NCBI GenBank assembly: GCA_009809945.1
Contig: WTPW01000419.1
Coordinates: 348,652 to 412,651, forward strand
Reading direction: 5' to 3'
Length of the DNA stretch: 64,000 nucleotides
Origin: Gigaspora margarita
Taxonomy: Eukaryota > Glomeromycota > Glomeromycetes > Diversisporales > Gigasporaceae
Shown here one piece after another: positions 1 through 11,289 of the stretch (within the stretch, counting starts at the first letter, position 1; each line of letters opens with the position of its first letter). The notes below the pieces were generated by a model, which was not told where the DNA came from, made no database searches, and saw only the letters and a program-made list of their open reading frames with translations. The translations under genes and the position numbers were made by a program.

Positions 1-60
1 TCTATTTTATGGTTATCTATAAAAAAATAAAAAATAAAAAAAAATAAAAAAATGCTCGCT

Positions 61-494
61 NNNNNNNNNNNNNNNNNNNNNNNNNNNNNNNNNNNNNNNN
101 NNNNNNNNNNNNNNNNNNNNNNNNNNNNNNNNNNNNNNNNNNNNNNNNNNNNNNNNNNNNNNNNNNNNNNNNNNNNNNNNNNNNNNNNNNNNNNNNNNNN
201 NNNNNNNNNNNNNNNNNNNNNNNNNNNNNNNNNNNNNNNNNNNNNNNNNNNNNNNNNNNNNNNNNNNNNNNNNNNNNNNNNNNNNNNNNNNNNNNNNNNN
301 NNNNNNNNNNNNNNNNNNNNNNNNNNNNNNNNNNNNNNNNNNNNNNNNNNNNNNNNNNNNNNNNNNNNNNNNNNNNNNNNNNNNNNNNNNNNNNNNNNNN
401 NNNNNNNNNNNNNNNNNNNNNNNNNNNNNNNNNNNNNNNNNNNNNNNNNNNNNNNNNNNNNNNNNNNNNNNNNNNNNNNNNNNNNNNNNNNNNN
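61..494. other. Assembly gap (434 N)
   Basis: An unbroken run of N. Any open frame crossing it is meaningless. The flanks are A-rich on the left and ordinary AT-rich DNA on the right. Confidence 0.99.
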
Positions 495-1827
495 TTTTTT
501 TAAAGGTGAGGCCTTGCTCATATCTTTATTGAATTGAATAATTTATATAAGTGGTTACCCACTTAAATTGTACAGTGACAAATATATATAAACTACATGC
601 AAGAATAAGAGCTCAGACTAGTTTATCTGCAACCTAAACCTACTAGAGTATCAAGACTCACCTAGATTTGAATAGTCAAAATATAGTTTGTAGGAATACT
701 ATATTTGATCCACATAGTGGACCAGATGCTGATTTTGCGAAGGGCTTGGCCTATTGGTGGGCATGAATTGGGGTCATTGTGGAGTGGGGGTCACTTTTTA
801 ATTAATTTACCATTATGTAATTATTTCATCATTATATCACAACACATATTACTATATCACTATACATACATACATCATAACACATTAATAATCATAATGC
901 ATATACTTACTATAACTCACTACACAAATACACACAACCACTGGATCAGAAATTAACCAATCAAAAGCATTTTAAAGGATAAGCTTTGGAGTGATTAACA
1001 ATCTACATAATGACAATATAACACATGCAACTACTGGATAGAAATCAACCAATAAAAAGCATTTTAAAAGCTACATTTTTTCAGCATTTAGTAAATTACA
1101 AGTAGTAGGAATAGAACTAGGTGCATGAGTTGTTTAAAGGAAATTAGAATAGCATATGCTATATTGTATTATAGTGAAATTAACAAATTTTTATCAATTT
1201 CATATTATAATTTATAGCAAAACAGATAAAGATTTGTATTAAGACCATGCAAATTTTTATAATTGGTTTAAATATCCTAGCTGGGTTAGTAAAGTGAGGT
1301 TTGTAAAATTTTTTTTAATACAGTTTATTATTAGAAGCTCTCTATTTGACAATCATATAATATAAAGTGATATATATAACAATTTTGCATGTCAATGCAT
1401 TAGTTGTAGCTTGATTTTTTTATTAAATTTAACATGACTGTAATTTTTTATATTCTGGTTTGTTTTGATAGCATTTTACTTTAATATTTCACAATATATA
1501 AGAAATGTTATTGTACTATTGAAGCTATAAGAACACTTAATTCTCTAGAAGCTAGGTTTTTGCTTTGCATACTTATTATTTGGGTGCTAACAAAAAAAAC
1601 TGAAGTTTGGTAACAGAAAATTCATATTGATTATTAATCAATTTGGGTTATATACTATAATTAGTAATTGTGAAGTAAATATCAGATTTACTATTTACAA
1701 TTACTTAAATAAAGTAGTTAGACATCCTTATCACATGTTGATAATTAGAATGTTAACAATTTATTTATTTTATTTGAGTTACTTTAACCTTTATCATTTA
1801 CTATTAATTCTTTCAAACTTATCTTGT
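495..1827. other. Gene-free AT-rich DNA with a short direct repeat
   Basis: No coding signal is seen. Two ~40-bp direct repeats lie at about 936-975 and 1028-1068 (both contain AGCATTTTAAA after ACCAATMAAA), 92 bp apart. A CATA-rich microsatellite-like stretch occupies 840-945. The only G-rich patch is about 745-795. The longer open frames here are low-complexity chance frames. Confidence 0.6.
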
Positions 1828-2560
1828 TAAATTTGATAAAAATTGATTTACTAAATCCATTTCTGCTATATAAATCTAATAGTTTATAATGTTTTCAAAC
1901 TTGATAAACTCTCAGTATTGAAACAAAATTGAGTTTGTAAGTGTAGTAATAATTTGTTAATATATTTGCTACTTGGCAATTTTAATTGTCCAAACATTCT
2001 ATTATAATATACCTGTTTAGCTATTATAAGCATTGTTGAACTACTCCAAATCTATATACATAGTAGACAGATTTTGTTTCAGTATTAAGAGGTTATCAAG
2101 TTTAAAAACATTATAAACTATCAGATTTATATAGCAGAAATGGAATTGATACATTGATTTTTTATCAGATTTGACAAGCTATCAATTTGATAAAGCAATA
2201 TATAACTAGCACTAGCCTTGTAATTGTTTTACTATTGAACCTTCTAAAACTGATATTGTCAAAACCAACAATCAATCAATTCTAATAATAAATTTAATTT
2301 ACAACTCCTTTTTGCTATATAAATTTAATACTATTGAACCTCTCAAAACTGACATGTACAGTGAACAGGTTTTTTTTAGTATTGAAAGATTAACAGGTTT
2401 GAAAACACTATAAACTATCAGATTTATATAGCAGAAATGGAGTTGGTAAATTAAATTTTTATCAGATTTGACAGGATCAGTTTTGAGAGGTTTAACAATA
2501 AGTTTATAATGTTTTCAAATCTGATAACCTCTTAATGCTAAAACAAAATCTGTTACAATA
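1828..2560. repeat. Family E inverted-repeat element, two diverged copies
   Basis: The block reading GCTATATAAATCTAATAG then TTTATAATGTTTTCAAA at 1863-1935 reappears inverted at about 2070-2145 and 2365-2445, and direct at 2500-2555. Copy 1 is a palindrome of about 1828-2180; copy 2 spans about 2240-2560. A third partial copy is at 58060-58215. No open frame is conserved between copies. Boundaries are approximate because no target duplication was found. Confidence 0.65.
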
Positions 2561-3177
2561 CATATTGCTTTTGAAAGGTTCAAAATCAGAAGTCAAGTTT
2601 TCTTTTGGCAGCACTTATAGGTCTTGAGCAGGTATTGATACAGTTTGTCTACCCTATTCTTAATATGCTCAAGCATGCTCTCTAAAAATAAATTATCATC
2701 AAAAAGTTAAAATTTTTAGTAAATAGTTTATTCATTGAGAATTATTGCATTATTGTATTATAATCTTTATTTCATGATTAATAAATGATATAACAATAGA
2801 ATGTGATGATTACTAATAAACAAATTATTTGCTAATACTTATGATTTATCTATAATAAAAATATACTACTGTAAACTGTTGGACTAGGTCTTTTTTATTT
2901 TACTAATTTTAAAATCTATAATTAGATCTATGAGTCTTTTGTATAGGTGTAGATCTGATAATTGGGAGGTTTATTCTATTTTATTTATTTGTATACTCAT
3001 GTCTTTACATTTTACCAACACTTTATTCTATATTGTAGTACTATATATATATAAGGGTCTAATATTTGAGAGGGTCTTGTATATAGTATATTGAGTTTAT
3101 AATGTACTAAGTTTTTTTACTAAAAAAACCATGCAGTTATTGTAATGGATCATTAATTTGTAATATGAAAACTGATT
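2561..3177. other. Gene-free AT-rich stretch
   Basis: No gene, long palindrome or recognisable repeat was found, apart from short ATAT runs near 3040. From about 3120 the text begins to resemble the satellite-like sequence that follows. Confidence 0.5.
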
Positions 3178-3179
3178 AC

Positions 3180-3283
3180 TGTATTTTTGCGTAATAACAT
3201 GCAGGAGAGTAATTTCAAAATTTAGCCAAAATTAAGCTTAATTCAGGCTATTATTTAAGATAATGCCATGAGTAAAAATACAG
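3180..3283. mobile_element. Short TA-flanked MITE
   Basis: Begins CTGTATTTTT and ends with its inverse AAAAATACAG, with TA on both sides, so it is about 104 bp. The inner arms pair imperfectly. TA duplications suggest a Tc1/mariner-type origin, which is an inference. Confidence 0.5.
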
Positions 3284-3419
3284 TATATCTATATAATAGA
3301 TTATGAGACAAAAGCATTACCAAATTTTTTCTTTTGACTATTATTTAAAAAATTTATTTACTATTAAAAAAAGCTATGCGGCCAGGTTATTGATCACTAT
3401 CCCATAATATGAAAACCAA

Positions 3420-4285
3420 GTATATAATTTTGTGTGGCCTAAATTAATATTATTCATGAGCTAATGAAAAATTCTGTTATAGAATTTATTTACTATTATA
3501 AATAATATGAGTTAACTAGCATTAAAATTATCAATTCTAAGTATGCTGCTACAAACAAAATTTTGTTAGAACTTATTCACTATTCAGATGAATATAATAT
3601 GTGATTAAATTTTAGTTTGCATTAGAATATCATAACTTTTATTGTAAATTATTGTAAACAATTTTATTACAAACTTACTATTATAGTTCTACAATATGTG
3701 GTTAAGATAAGTTAATTTATATTAAATTTGGCATGATTTCTATTGTGAGTTACTGTAAATAATTTGACTACAAAATTACTTGCTATTCCATTAACCATAA
3801 TATGTGATTAAAAGAAGTGAGTTAGTTTGTATTGGAATTGAGCTACTTGAAAAAGAATTTATTACAGTACTTATTTACTATTCCAGTGACCACAATATGT
3901 GGTTAAAACGAAATAATTTGCATAGAAATTATTGTATTTCCATTGCAAGTTACTATAAAAAAATCTATTGCAAGATTTATACACTATTCAATAACAGTTA
4001 AGTCTGGGATATCTTGCATTAGAATTGTTGTATTTCTATCATTATTGACTATGAATTATTCTGTTACAGAAATTACTAATCTGGTGACTACAATATATAA
4101 TTAATATGAGTTGGTTTGCATTGAAATAAATGTGATTTCTATTATGAATAACTGAAAAATTATATTAAGAACTTACAATTTTGATACCTACAATAAGTTG
4201 TTAAGGTAAATTAGTTTATATTGAAATTATCATAATTTGCAAGCAATGTTATAGAACTTACTTACTATTTCAGTGATTTCTATCA
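3420..4285. repeat. Satellite block S1 (~115-bp diverged tandem unit)
   Basis: A loose tandem array. Each unit carries, in order, a version of GTGAGTTACTGTAAATAATT, TTACTATTCCAGTGACCA, CAATATGTGGTTAA and GAGTTAGTTTGCATT. About seven units are visible. The same unit forms S2 (29590-30835, same orientation) and S3 (34690-36540, inverted). The array is interrupted at 4289 by the foldback element, and satellite-like text resumes for a short way after 7491. Confidence 0.7.
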
Positions 4286-4674
4286 TTAGGAAGCTTCCAG
4301 AAATCAGCTGATTTTTGTTTACTATAAGCCTACTCCACCCACCCACACCTGATACCCCAATTAGCCAATCAGATTTTACGATTATTAAAAGTTAAATATA
4401 ATATTTAATAGTAAATAACTTTTGATCTACTGGACCAAATTTGATGATTTAACTACCAAAATGATCCTCACAATGAGAGGTTTCTAGCAAGCCCAAAATT
4501 GTTAAAATCTAATTACAGGATCCTAAAATTAGAATAAATTTGTATTACTACAATGGTATATAATTATTTAATAAATTATAGAACATTTATAGTAACAGGT
4601 AATACAAATCTATTCTTATTACAGGATTCTGTGATTAAATTTTTAGAGAAGTGCAGTAAATCACATAAGTATAC

Positions 4675-4811
4675 ATTATTGGGCAAAAATTTTTGAATAA
4701 CGGTAAATTTGTTCAACTGGTCAAATGATCACGTGCTGCTTTGCGGCATGTGTCAGCCAATCATTTGCCTGGTTGAGCCAATTTACTGCTATCAAAAATT
4801 TGCCCAATAAT
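4675..4811. mobile_element. 137-bp palindromic MITE in the foldback's left arm
   Basis: Ends are ATTATTGGGCAAA and its inverse, and the arms pair for about 60 bp each, so the whole element is nearly one hairpin. The centre holds a few retained CpGs (CACGTGCTGC, TTTGCGGC), suggesting it is younger than its host. It has no counterpart in the right arm of the surrounding foldback. Confidence 0.75.
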
Positions 4812-4815
4812 GGTG

Positions 4816-4965
4816 TTATCCGACAATTTATGATCATTGATTGGTAGGGAGTTGCCCGCTGAGTTTTAAATTTGAATAAACATGATTATGTAATAATACA
4901 TAAAAAAATAACAGTAAGAAATTTTTTCATGATCATATGAGTTTGTCGGATAATTTGGGTTTATA
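4816..4965. mobile_element. ~150-bp MITE, TTATCCGACAA ends
   Basis: TTATCCGACAA then ATGATCAT at the left is matched by its inverse at the right (ATGATCAT then TTGTCGGATAA). It lies directly after the previous MITE in the left arm of the 3.2-kb foldback. Confidence 0.65.
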
Positions 4966-5029
4966 TAGATCATACTCTCTAGTGATAAGACTATTGACCA
5001 ATAAATTTTAATATTTAAAAAAACTCAAA

Positions 5030-5440
5030 CCCATTTTTGACCTGAAAATAAGCTACTGCACGATTAACAATAGTCGCTATATAGTAAAGTTAACATTTTA
5101 CTATGAGAATTGATTATAGTTACTTAAGTAACCTTTTTAAATAGAGCAAAATACACTTACTCTAAAATTTTTATTAGTGTTGAAGAATTTTTTATTATTT
5201 GACTTTTGATTTTTATGTTTATTAAAATTTTTTAAAAAAATATATTCGATAAATATAAAAATTAAAAGTTAAATAATAAAAACTTTGCCAATTTGGATAA
5301 AAATTTTGGAGATATGTATTTTGATCATCCAAATAAGGTTACTTAAGTGATCATAATCAATTTATATAGTAAAATTTGGACTTTACTATGTAATAACTAC
5401 CTGCAATCGCTAAAAACCAATTTTACTCTAAAATAATTTA
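5030..5440. mobile_element. Family A foldback element, copy 1
   Basis: The palindrome opens with GAAAATAAGCTAC, then CTATATAGTAAAGT, then CTTAAGTAACC, and closes with the inverted series around AATTAAAAGTTAAATAATAA. The arms are ~170 bp with a short A/T loop. Other copies are at 15175-15785, 15985-16345, 16621-17065 and 56903-57428. No coding capacity. Confidence 0.75.
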
Positions 5441-5621
5441 ACAAAATTATATACAGTTTTTAAGCAATTTCACAAAAACTACTAATCTGATTTAGCTGAA
5501 ATTTTAATATAATATAGATCAATCTTAAGCAAAAATACTGTTTCTGATGGATCATTGGTACCTTTCCTGATGGGATAAAAAAAATTACTGATTTACATAC
5601 TTTTCCTGATGGACTGATAAA

Positions 5622-6998
5622 CTGCGGAAAAAATTGTTTACAATGTTTGATCGAAGGTAACTTGACACCCACCTGACCAAATTTGATCAACTTTTTTTAT
5701 TTTAATTGTAGAAAGCAGTAGAATTAAAATAAAAAAAGTTAATCGAATTTGATTAGAAGGGTGTCAATATATCTTCGATCAAAGTTTTGTAAAATTCTAA
5801 AATGTTTATTAAATATAAGCTGCAGAAAAAAATTGTTTACAACTTTGATCGAAGGTAACTTGATACCAACTTGACCAAATTCAATCAACTTTTTTTTGTT
5901 TTAATTGTAGAATGCATTAGAATTAAAATAAAATAAGTTGAATGAATTTGGTCAGGTGGGTGTCAATATATCTTCAATCAAAGTTTAGTAAAATTCTAAA
6001 ACATCTATCAAATATAAGCTGCGACAAAAAACTATTTACAATCTTTGATCGAAGATATCATGATACCCACCTGACCAAATTCAATCAGCTTTTTTTTATT
6101 TTAATTGTAGAAAGCAGTAAAAATAAAATAAAAAATGTTGATCAAATTTGATTAGAAGAATATCAAAATATCTTCGATCAAACTTTGTAAAATTCTAAAA
6201 CATTTATCAAATATAAGCTGCGGAAAAAATTGGTTACAATCTTTGATTGAAGGTAACTTGACACCAACCTGACCAAATTCGATCAACTTTTTTTGTTTAT
6301 TTGTAGAAAACCGTAAAATTAAAATAAAAAATAGTTGATCAAATTTAGTTAGGGTGGTGTCAAGTAACCTTCGATCAAAGATTGTAACCAATTTTTTTCC
6401 ACAGCTTATATTTGATAAATTTTTTAGAATTTTACAAAGTTTGATTGAAGATATCTTGATACCTTCTAATCAAATTCGATCAACTTTTTTTTATTTTATT
6501 TCTACTGCTTTCTACAATTAAAATAAAAAAAGCTGATCGAATTTGGTCAAATGGGTATCAAGATATCTTCAATCAAAGGTTGTAAATAGTTTTTTGCCAT
6601 GGCTTATATTTGATAGACATTTTAGAATTTTACAAAACTTTGATTGAAGATATCTTGACACCCACCTGACCAAATTTGATCAACTTTTTTTATTTTAATT
6701 CTACTGCATTCTACAATTAAAACAAAAAAAGTTAATCGAATTTGGTCAGGTTGGTATCAAGTTACCTTCAATCAAAGATTGTAAACAATTTTTTTCTGCA
6801 GCTTATATTTGATAAATGTTTTAGAATTTTACAAAACTTTGATAGAAGATATATTGACACCCTTCTGATCAAATTTGATTAACTTTTTTTTATTTTAATT
6901 CTACTGCTTTCTACAATTAAAATAAAAAAAGTTGATCAAATTTGGTCAAGTGGGTGTCAAGTAACCTTCGATCAAACATTGTAAACAATTTTTTCTGC
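5622..6998. repeat. Seven ~199-bp palindromic satellite units, centred near 6310
   Basis: Unit boundaries, marked by CTGCRG next to the AAATATAAGC block, fall near 5622, 5820, 6019, 6218, 6402, 6598, 6798 and 6998. The first units read forward, the last three inverted, and the middle one is the symmetry point. Within every unit TTTGATCGAAGGTAACTTG and CACCCACCTGACCAAATT are followed by a T-rich arm, a short loop (TAGAAAGCAGTA) and the inverse of the same words, so each unit can fold alone. Apparent open frames here are products of the repeat. Confidence 0.85.
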
Positions 6999-7526
6999 AG
7001 CTTATCAGTCTATCAGGAACGGGGATGTAAAAAATTTTTTTCAACCTATCAGGAACAGTACTGACAATCTATCAGGAACAGTATTTTTGCCAATTTTATA
7101 TCTATAAATATTAAAAATTTTAGCTTATTTGGATAAATAGTTATTGAGAATTCAAATTCGAATATTATAATTTCATTATAATAAAAATACTATTAGTATT
7201 TATACTATATATATATATATGTCATAATAAAATAGGACCTCTTACTTCTCTTATAATTTTGGAATTGCTAGAATCCTCTCATTGAGAGGATCATTTGGTA
7301 GTTAAATCATCAAATCTGGTCCAGTAGATCAAAAGTTATTAATTATTAAATATTATTAATAAATCTATAATTTTGGTCAAAAATAATTTTGTAACTTTGG
7401 CCGGAATTATGAAATTTTGGCCGGAATTACACCTGATACTTCAGCTGAACCACCCACACACCCAGAAATCAGCTGATTTCTGGAAGCTCCCTTAATACTG
7501 TAAATATTCTGTTACAAAACCTATTA

Positions 7527-7695
7527 CAGTAAAACCTCCATAACTGCACCTCTACAAGTGCACACTCTCTAAATGCATGCTCAAGTTCTGGTCCAAATAT
7601 ATACTTTTGTCTATAAATACACTTATTTTATTGATCTCTAAATGCATGTTGTTAAAGCTTAGCCCCAAGAGCATGCACTTATAGAGATTTTACTG
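7527..7695. mobile_element. 169-bp pogo/mariner-type MITE
   Basis: Begins CAGTAAAACCTCCATAA and ends with the inverse of CAGTAAAATCTCTATAAG, flanked by TA on both sides (7525-7526 and 7696-7697). CAGT termini with TA duplication are typical of the pogo/Tigger branch of Tc1/mariner. The interior repeats AAATGCATG twice. Inserted in S1-like sequence. Confidence 0.8.
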
Positions 7696-8300
7696 TATTA
7701 TTCTTTTGACACACAACATACAGTTCACTAATGCATGTTATTAGTATTATCTATACCTCAAATAATAATATCAAAGACATGTATAATGCATAATGAACAA
7801 AAGTTGATTTTTAAAATCATAAATAGATAACTGAGTTTGATAATATTATGTAAAAGACTGTGAATATTATAGTCAAGACATATTTTTGGATGTCTTAATT
7901 TTCACAATATACTGTACTATAAAGTTTGGCATATATTTAGTAAACCTTTTAAGAATACATCATCTAACTATAGAAACATAGCTATAATCAGAAATAATCT
8001 GAGAATTTGTTAACAAAACTAACAAATGTATTTTTAGTATGTACATGCATAATTTCAAATAAAGTTTACATAGTAATGCAAACACCTTATTATGGAATCA
8101 AAAGTCATCAAATTTAAAGAACTTATAAATACAACCTGAATATGATAAAAAATTTTGGGGCTATATCAATATTGATATCAATATTGATATCATATATATC
8201 AATTATACCAAAATAGTTTAGATAATAATAATGATAACGATAATGATAAGATAATATAAAATTATTTGATAAAAATCTTTTCTGTTTTAGCCTAAAAGAA
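7696..8300. other. Gene-free AT-rich DNA
   Basis: No gene. A self-complementary microsatellite (ATCAATATTGAT repeated, about 8165-8205) is followed by an ATAATGATAACG-like run (8222-8250). Confidence 0.5.
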
Positions 8301-8314
8301 AAATGGTCTTAAAT

Positions 8315-8460
8315 TAGACCAAAAGTTGTATGCATGGCTAGTTGTACTCTCATCTTTGTAACAAATGTCAGGGCACCCCTGGAGGTGCCTATAGTCTGAT
8401 TACTTGAATAAAAGCCTTTTCCCATATTGGAAACTTTGACACAAAAAAAAAAAAAAAAAA
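8315..8460 (+). mobile_element. SINE-like retroposon tail with 18-A run
   Basis: GGCTAGTTGTACTCTCATC and CTTGAATAAAA match the 3' ends of elements at 30475-30707 and 58588-59575. This copy ends in 18 A (8443-8460), as expected of target-primed retroposition, and has AATAAA upstream of the tail. Only the 3' part is present, which fits 5' truncation. Confidence 0.6.
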
Positions 8461-8587
8461 GGCAGGTCACAAGTAAAAATATAGCCAATAAACAAGATGG
8501 TTTATGTCTAATCTTAATATTATTGGAAATGATATATAGTATACTAATAAAAAAAGATAGGAGTGGGTTAATTATATATATTATATT

Positions 8588-9569
8588 CAAGGTTAGTACA
8601 GACTGGTCAATGGTCAATCTTGACCAGACCAGTTTGACCAATTTGACCAGTTGGTCAAAGGGTTTAGTATCAGTCAAATTGGTCAAAAGGTATTGTTATT
8701 CTATATCTACTTCTTTTAAGATAGTAGGTAACTAGAGCGACCTTAGACAGTGATCACTTTGTGTAACCTCACTTGTTACTGTGATTTAACTAAGTCGAAA
8801 GGCATTTTTCAAGAAATCTTAACAAAGAAGATTTATGGTAATTTGCAATTATGAAAGAGGCAACAATTAAAAGTATATGAAGATACTAGTAACTGTTTAA
8901 TTTGTGTAGTAAATAAATGTTTTATTTATTGAAAGAGTATGAAGACTCGATGTTGAACTTGGGGTCCACATCAGCTGCTTTTATACATTTTTGTTTTTCA
9001 CAAATGTAACGGGCTATATCTATTACATGCGCAATAAATGCTATATCTACTACTAATAAAATATATAGTATAAATATATAAATGTAATATATGAAATAAA
9101 TGACATATGTGTTATAAATAAAATATAGAGTATATATGCTATAAATATGACATGTTTTATAAATGCTATATATGCACTTTGGCGCGCAGTAGATATCCTA
9201 GCCAATCAAATTGTAGATCCTATACTTGATTGTTCATTGGTTCTGATCTTGGCAACCAGTGGTCATACAGAGATGATCTATAGCTCATTCGAACCATCTC
9301 GTCGAGCTGAGTCAATCGAATGGTAGTTGTTTCATCAAATTCCAATCATTGGATCAAGAGATATGCCCGCTTTTGTGTATTTTCATAGGTCAATAGTATT
9401 TAAATATATATATCATATATATGCATATATATTTATATAGTATATATTAATTTGTATCCTATCTTTATTTTATTAATAGACTAAGCCATTTGACCAATTT
9501 GACCAGACCATTCGACCAATTTGACCAGACCAGTGAATTTTTGGTCGACCAGCAATTTGACCAACCCTG
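8588..9569. mobile_element. 982-bp hAT-like non-autonomous element
   Basis: A perfect 8-bp duplication ATTATATT lies at 8580-8587 and 9570-9577. Termini are CAAGGTTAG and the inverse of CAGGGTTGG, in line with hAT ends. Both subterminal regions are packed with TTGACCAATTTGACCAG-type words (8605-8690 and 9483-9560) in opposite orientations. The interior is AT-rich with one CpG-retaining patch (9180-9370). No transposase. Confidence 0.85.
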
Positions 9570-9599
9570 ATTATATTGTATGACATAAGATTTTGGCCT

Positions 9600-10060
9600 T
9601 ATTCCCACCCTCCAATAATGTTAAATAATATCTTTAGCACTCTAACTATATTTAGTTAAAAAAGTTAGTTTTTATTTAAAAAAACTTTGTTTCTTTGCTA
9701 AGACAAAAATAATCATTATTTTACTCTTATAAAATAAAAAATATAGGATGAGTTAGTAGAAAATGATCAAATTTTTTCTAAGTAAAAGTTTTCTTGACTT
9801 TAAGTTTAAATATCTTAATAACTAACTATTTTAATGAATTTAACAATTTTTTTTTATTTTGATTAAATATAATTTCAAGATTAAAATAATAAATTTTTTT
9901 AGCAAATTTGATTAAATAGTTGTTAAGATATTTTAATTTAAAAATTAAAAAAATTTTACTAAAAATGATTTGTCCCTTTTCTATTTACTTATTCCATTTA
10001 AAAAAGTAATAATTTTTTTATAGTTAAAAGTAAAAGGGTCTAGAAAATTAAATAAAAAGT
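9600..10060. repeat. AT-rich foldback repeat
   Basis: Words at 9790-9850 (AAATATCTTAATAACTAACT and following) are inverted at 9900-9960. The outer arms also pair: a phenotypically similar AAAAAGTTAGTTTTTATTT on the left and AAAAGTAATAATTTTTTTA on the right. No target duplication could be fixed. Confidence 0.45.
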
Positions 10061-10154
10061 TAAGAATATAAAGATTTTACTATTAATTCCATTATAATAC
10101 TTAAGAGAGACAGGGTATTGTAACAAAGTAGAGTATTCTGATGACTTTGAAATA

Positions 10155-10250
10155 TTATATGATCCAGTGATTCAAACCAGACAATTTTAGTACCATTTAA
10201 CTCCTCTCAATTAGAGGACTCAAATAGTATAAAAATTACTTGATTAGTAC
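10155..10250. repeat. Family C palindrome, diverged copy
   Basis: GATCCAGTGATTCAAA, ATTTTAGTACCATTTAACTC and a central CTCTCAATTAGAGG palindrome are followed by the inverted half. Other copies are near 27465, 28020, 28190, 40495, 41820 and 53570-54130. Length is about 95-110 bp and it is non-coding. Confidence 0.6.
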
Positions 10251-10466
10251 CTGATTAGAAAAGAAATACAGTATTATAACAAATATAGTATTATAACAAA
10301 CCAAAAACCATGCATTGTAATGAAGTACACACATATGAGTGCTTCAAAAAAACTAGTAATAACATGTCATAGCTTTTTTTAAGCAAAAAAAAGATTATAA
10401 TTGAACTTACATTGCATATTTAGTACTTTAATTACTTTAATTTGTAACAATTACCATATCATCATT

Positions 10467-10585
10467 GAAGCCATTATTTGAGGCACAATTTCCAGAACTA
10501 AGAACTAATTTAAACAATGTTTTTATATTCATCAAAATAAACTCTTAGACCTCCAGAAATTGTGTTCTCAAAATAATGTCCCAGA
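10467..10585. repeat. ~120-bp inverted repeat
   Basis: GCCATTATTTGAGGCACAAT at the left pairs with the inverse (AATTGTGTTCTCAAAATAAT) at the right. Probably a small MITE, but its ends are not flanked by a clear duplication. Confidence 0.5.
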
Positions 10586-10619
10586 CCCTATCTGTAAAAT
10601 TAATTGTCACAAATCATAA

Positions 10620-10835
10620 TGAAATCAGATTAAAATACAATATGGGTTTCTATTTAGCCCTTTAAAACCCATTTATACTTGTTTAATATAAACACTGCTT
10701 TGAATTAACCTCTATCTGCAACATTTAATCCTAAAAATATGTACAAAAAATTATTTTATAGCGGGTTAATTTTTTTTATAATCAGATTTCATTTTAATCT
10801 AATTTCATTTTAATCTGATTTAATTTTGATCAAAA
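10620..10835. repeat. Family J repeat, copy 1
   Basis: AATATGGGTTTCTAT, ACTTGTTTAATA and CTAAAAATATG match 38800-38985 in order. The ends pair (ATCAGATTAAAAT against ATTTTAATCTGAT), so it is an inverted-repeat element of about 200 bp. This copy has lost nearly all CpG compared with the 38.8-kb copy. Confidence 0.6.
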
Positions 10836-11289
10836 ATTTTGTTTGTCTTCATTAATTAAATGCATTTTTTGGATGGGCCAATAAATTTAGACCTCTAAAT
10901 ATTTATTTTGTACATTTCATAAAGGAATTACATGTATAAAATATCTATTCATATTATAGCAAATGTGAATGCTATCTATACTTTCTATTTTATTATTCAT
11001 TGTGTAGTAAAAGCAAATGTTGTAATTTAAAGATCATATTATAACTTTGTAATATATTAAACATGCCTCCAGTTTCTTACATTAATTAATATAACACTAT
11101 TTGTGAGGCTTTTAATAAAATAAATAAATACCCTTCTAACCTTTGCCCAAGTATCAATAGAGTTGCTAAAAGTTTTGGAATCCCAGAAACATGCTTCAAA
11201 AAATGGCAACCCTCCTAACTGTACAGGCCCACTAACTATACTTACTGAGTATGAGAAGGAGCAACTTGCAGGCGATTCACAGGCAAAAT
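10836..11289. other. Gene-free stretch
   Basis: No supportable gene. A minus-strand open frame of 78 codons (11057-11293) has no recognisable domain and no splice or codon evidence. Confidence 0.4.

Larger units (their letters stand above)
4289..7491. mobile_element. 3.2-kb foldback (possibly Harbinger-like) element with palindromic core array
   Basis: The terminal inverted repeats run over at least 220 bp (4289-4510 against 7255-7491), beginning GGAAGCTTCCAGAAATCAGC. TTA flanks both ends (4286-4288 and 7492-7494), a 3-bp duplication of the kind used by PIF/Harbinger elements; the family call is an inference from that. Pairing resumes inward at 5440-5620 against 7000-7090 and ends in the core array (5622-6998). 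The left arm holds about 900 extra bases made of three other elements (4675-4811, 4816-4965 and a family A copy). No transposase is visible, so the element is non-autonomous. Confidence 0.8.

Noticed and set aside
52-537. Open frame of 161 codons
   Set aside because: It consists almost entirely of translated N from the assembly gap.
5460-6391. Several 70-80-codon open frames on both strands
   Set aside because: They are frames through the 199-bp palindromic satellite; the peptide is repeated on both strands as the DNA symmetry predicts.
8309-8735. Overlapping open frames of 125 and 102 codons on opposite strands
   Set aside because: They cross the boundary between a retroposon poly(A) tail and a hAT-like element and consist of poly-Lys/poly-Phe and GGTCAA repeats.
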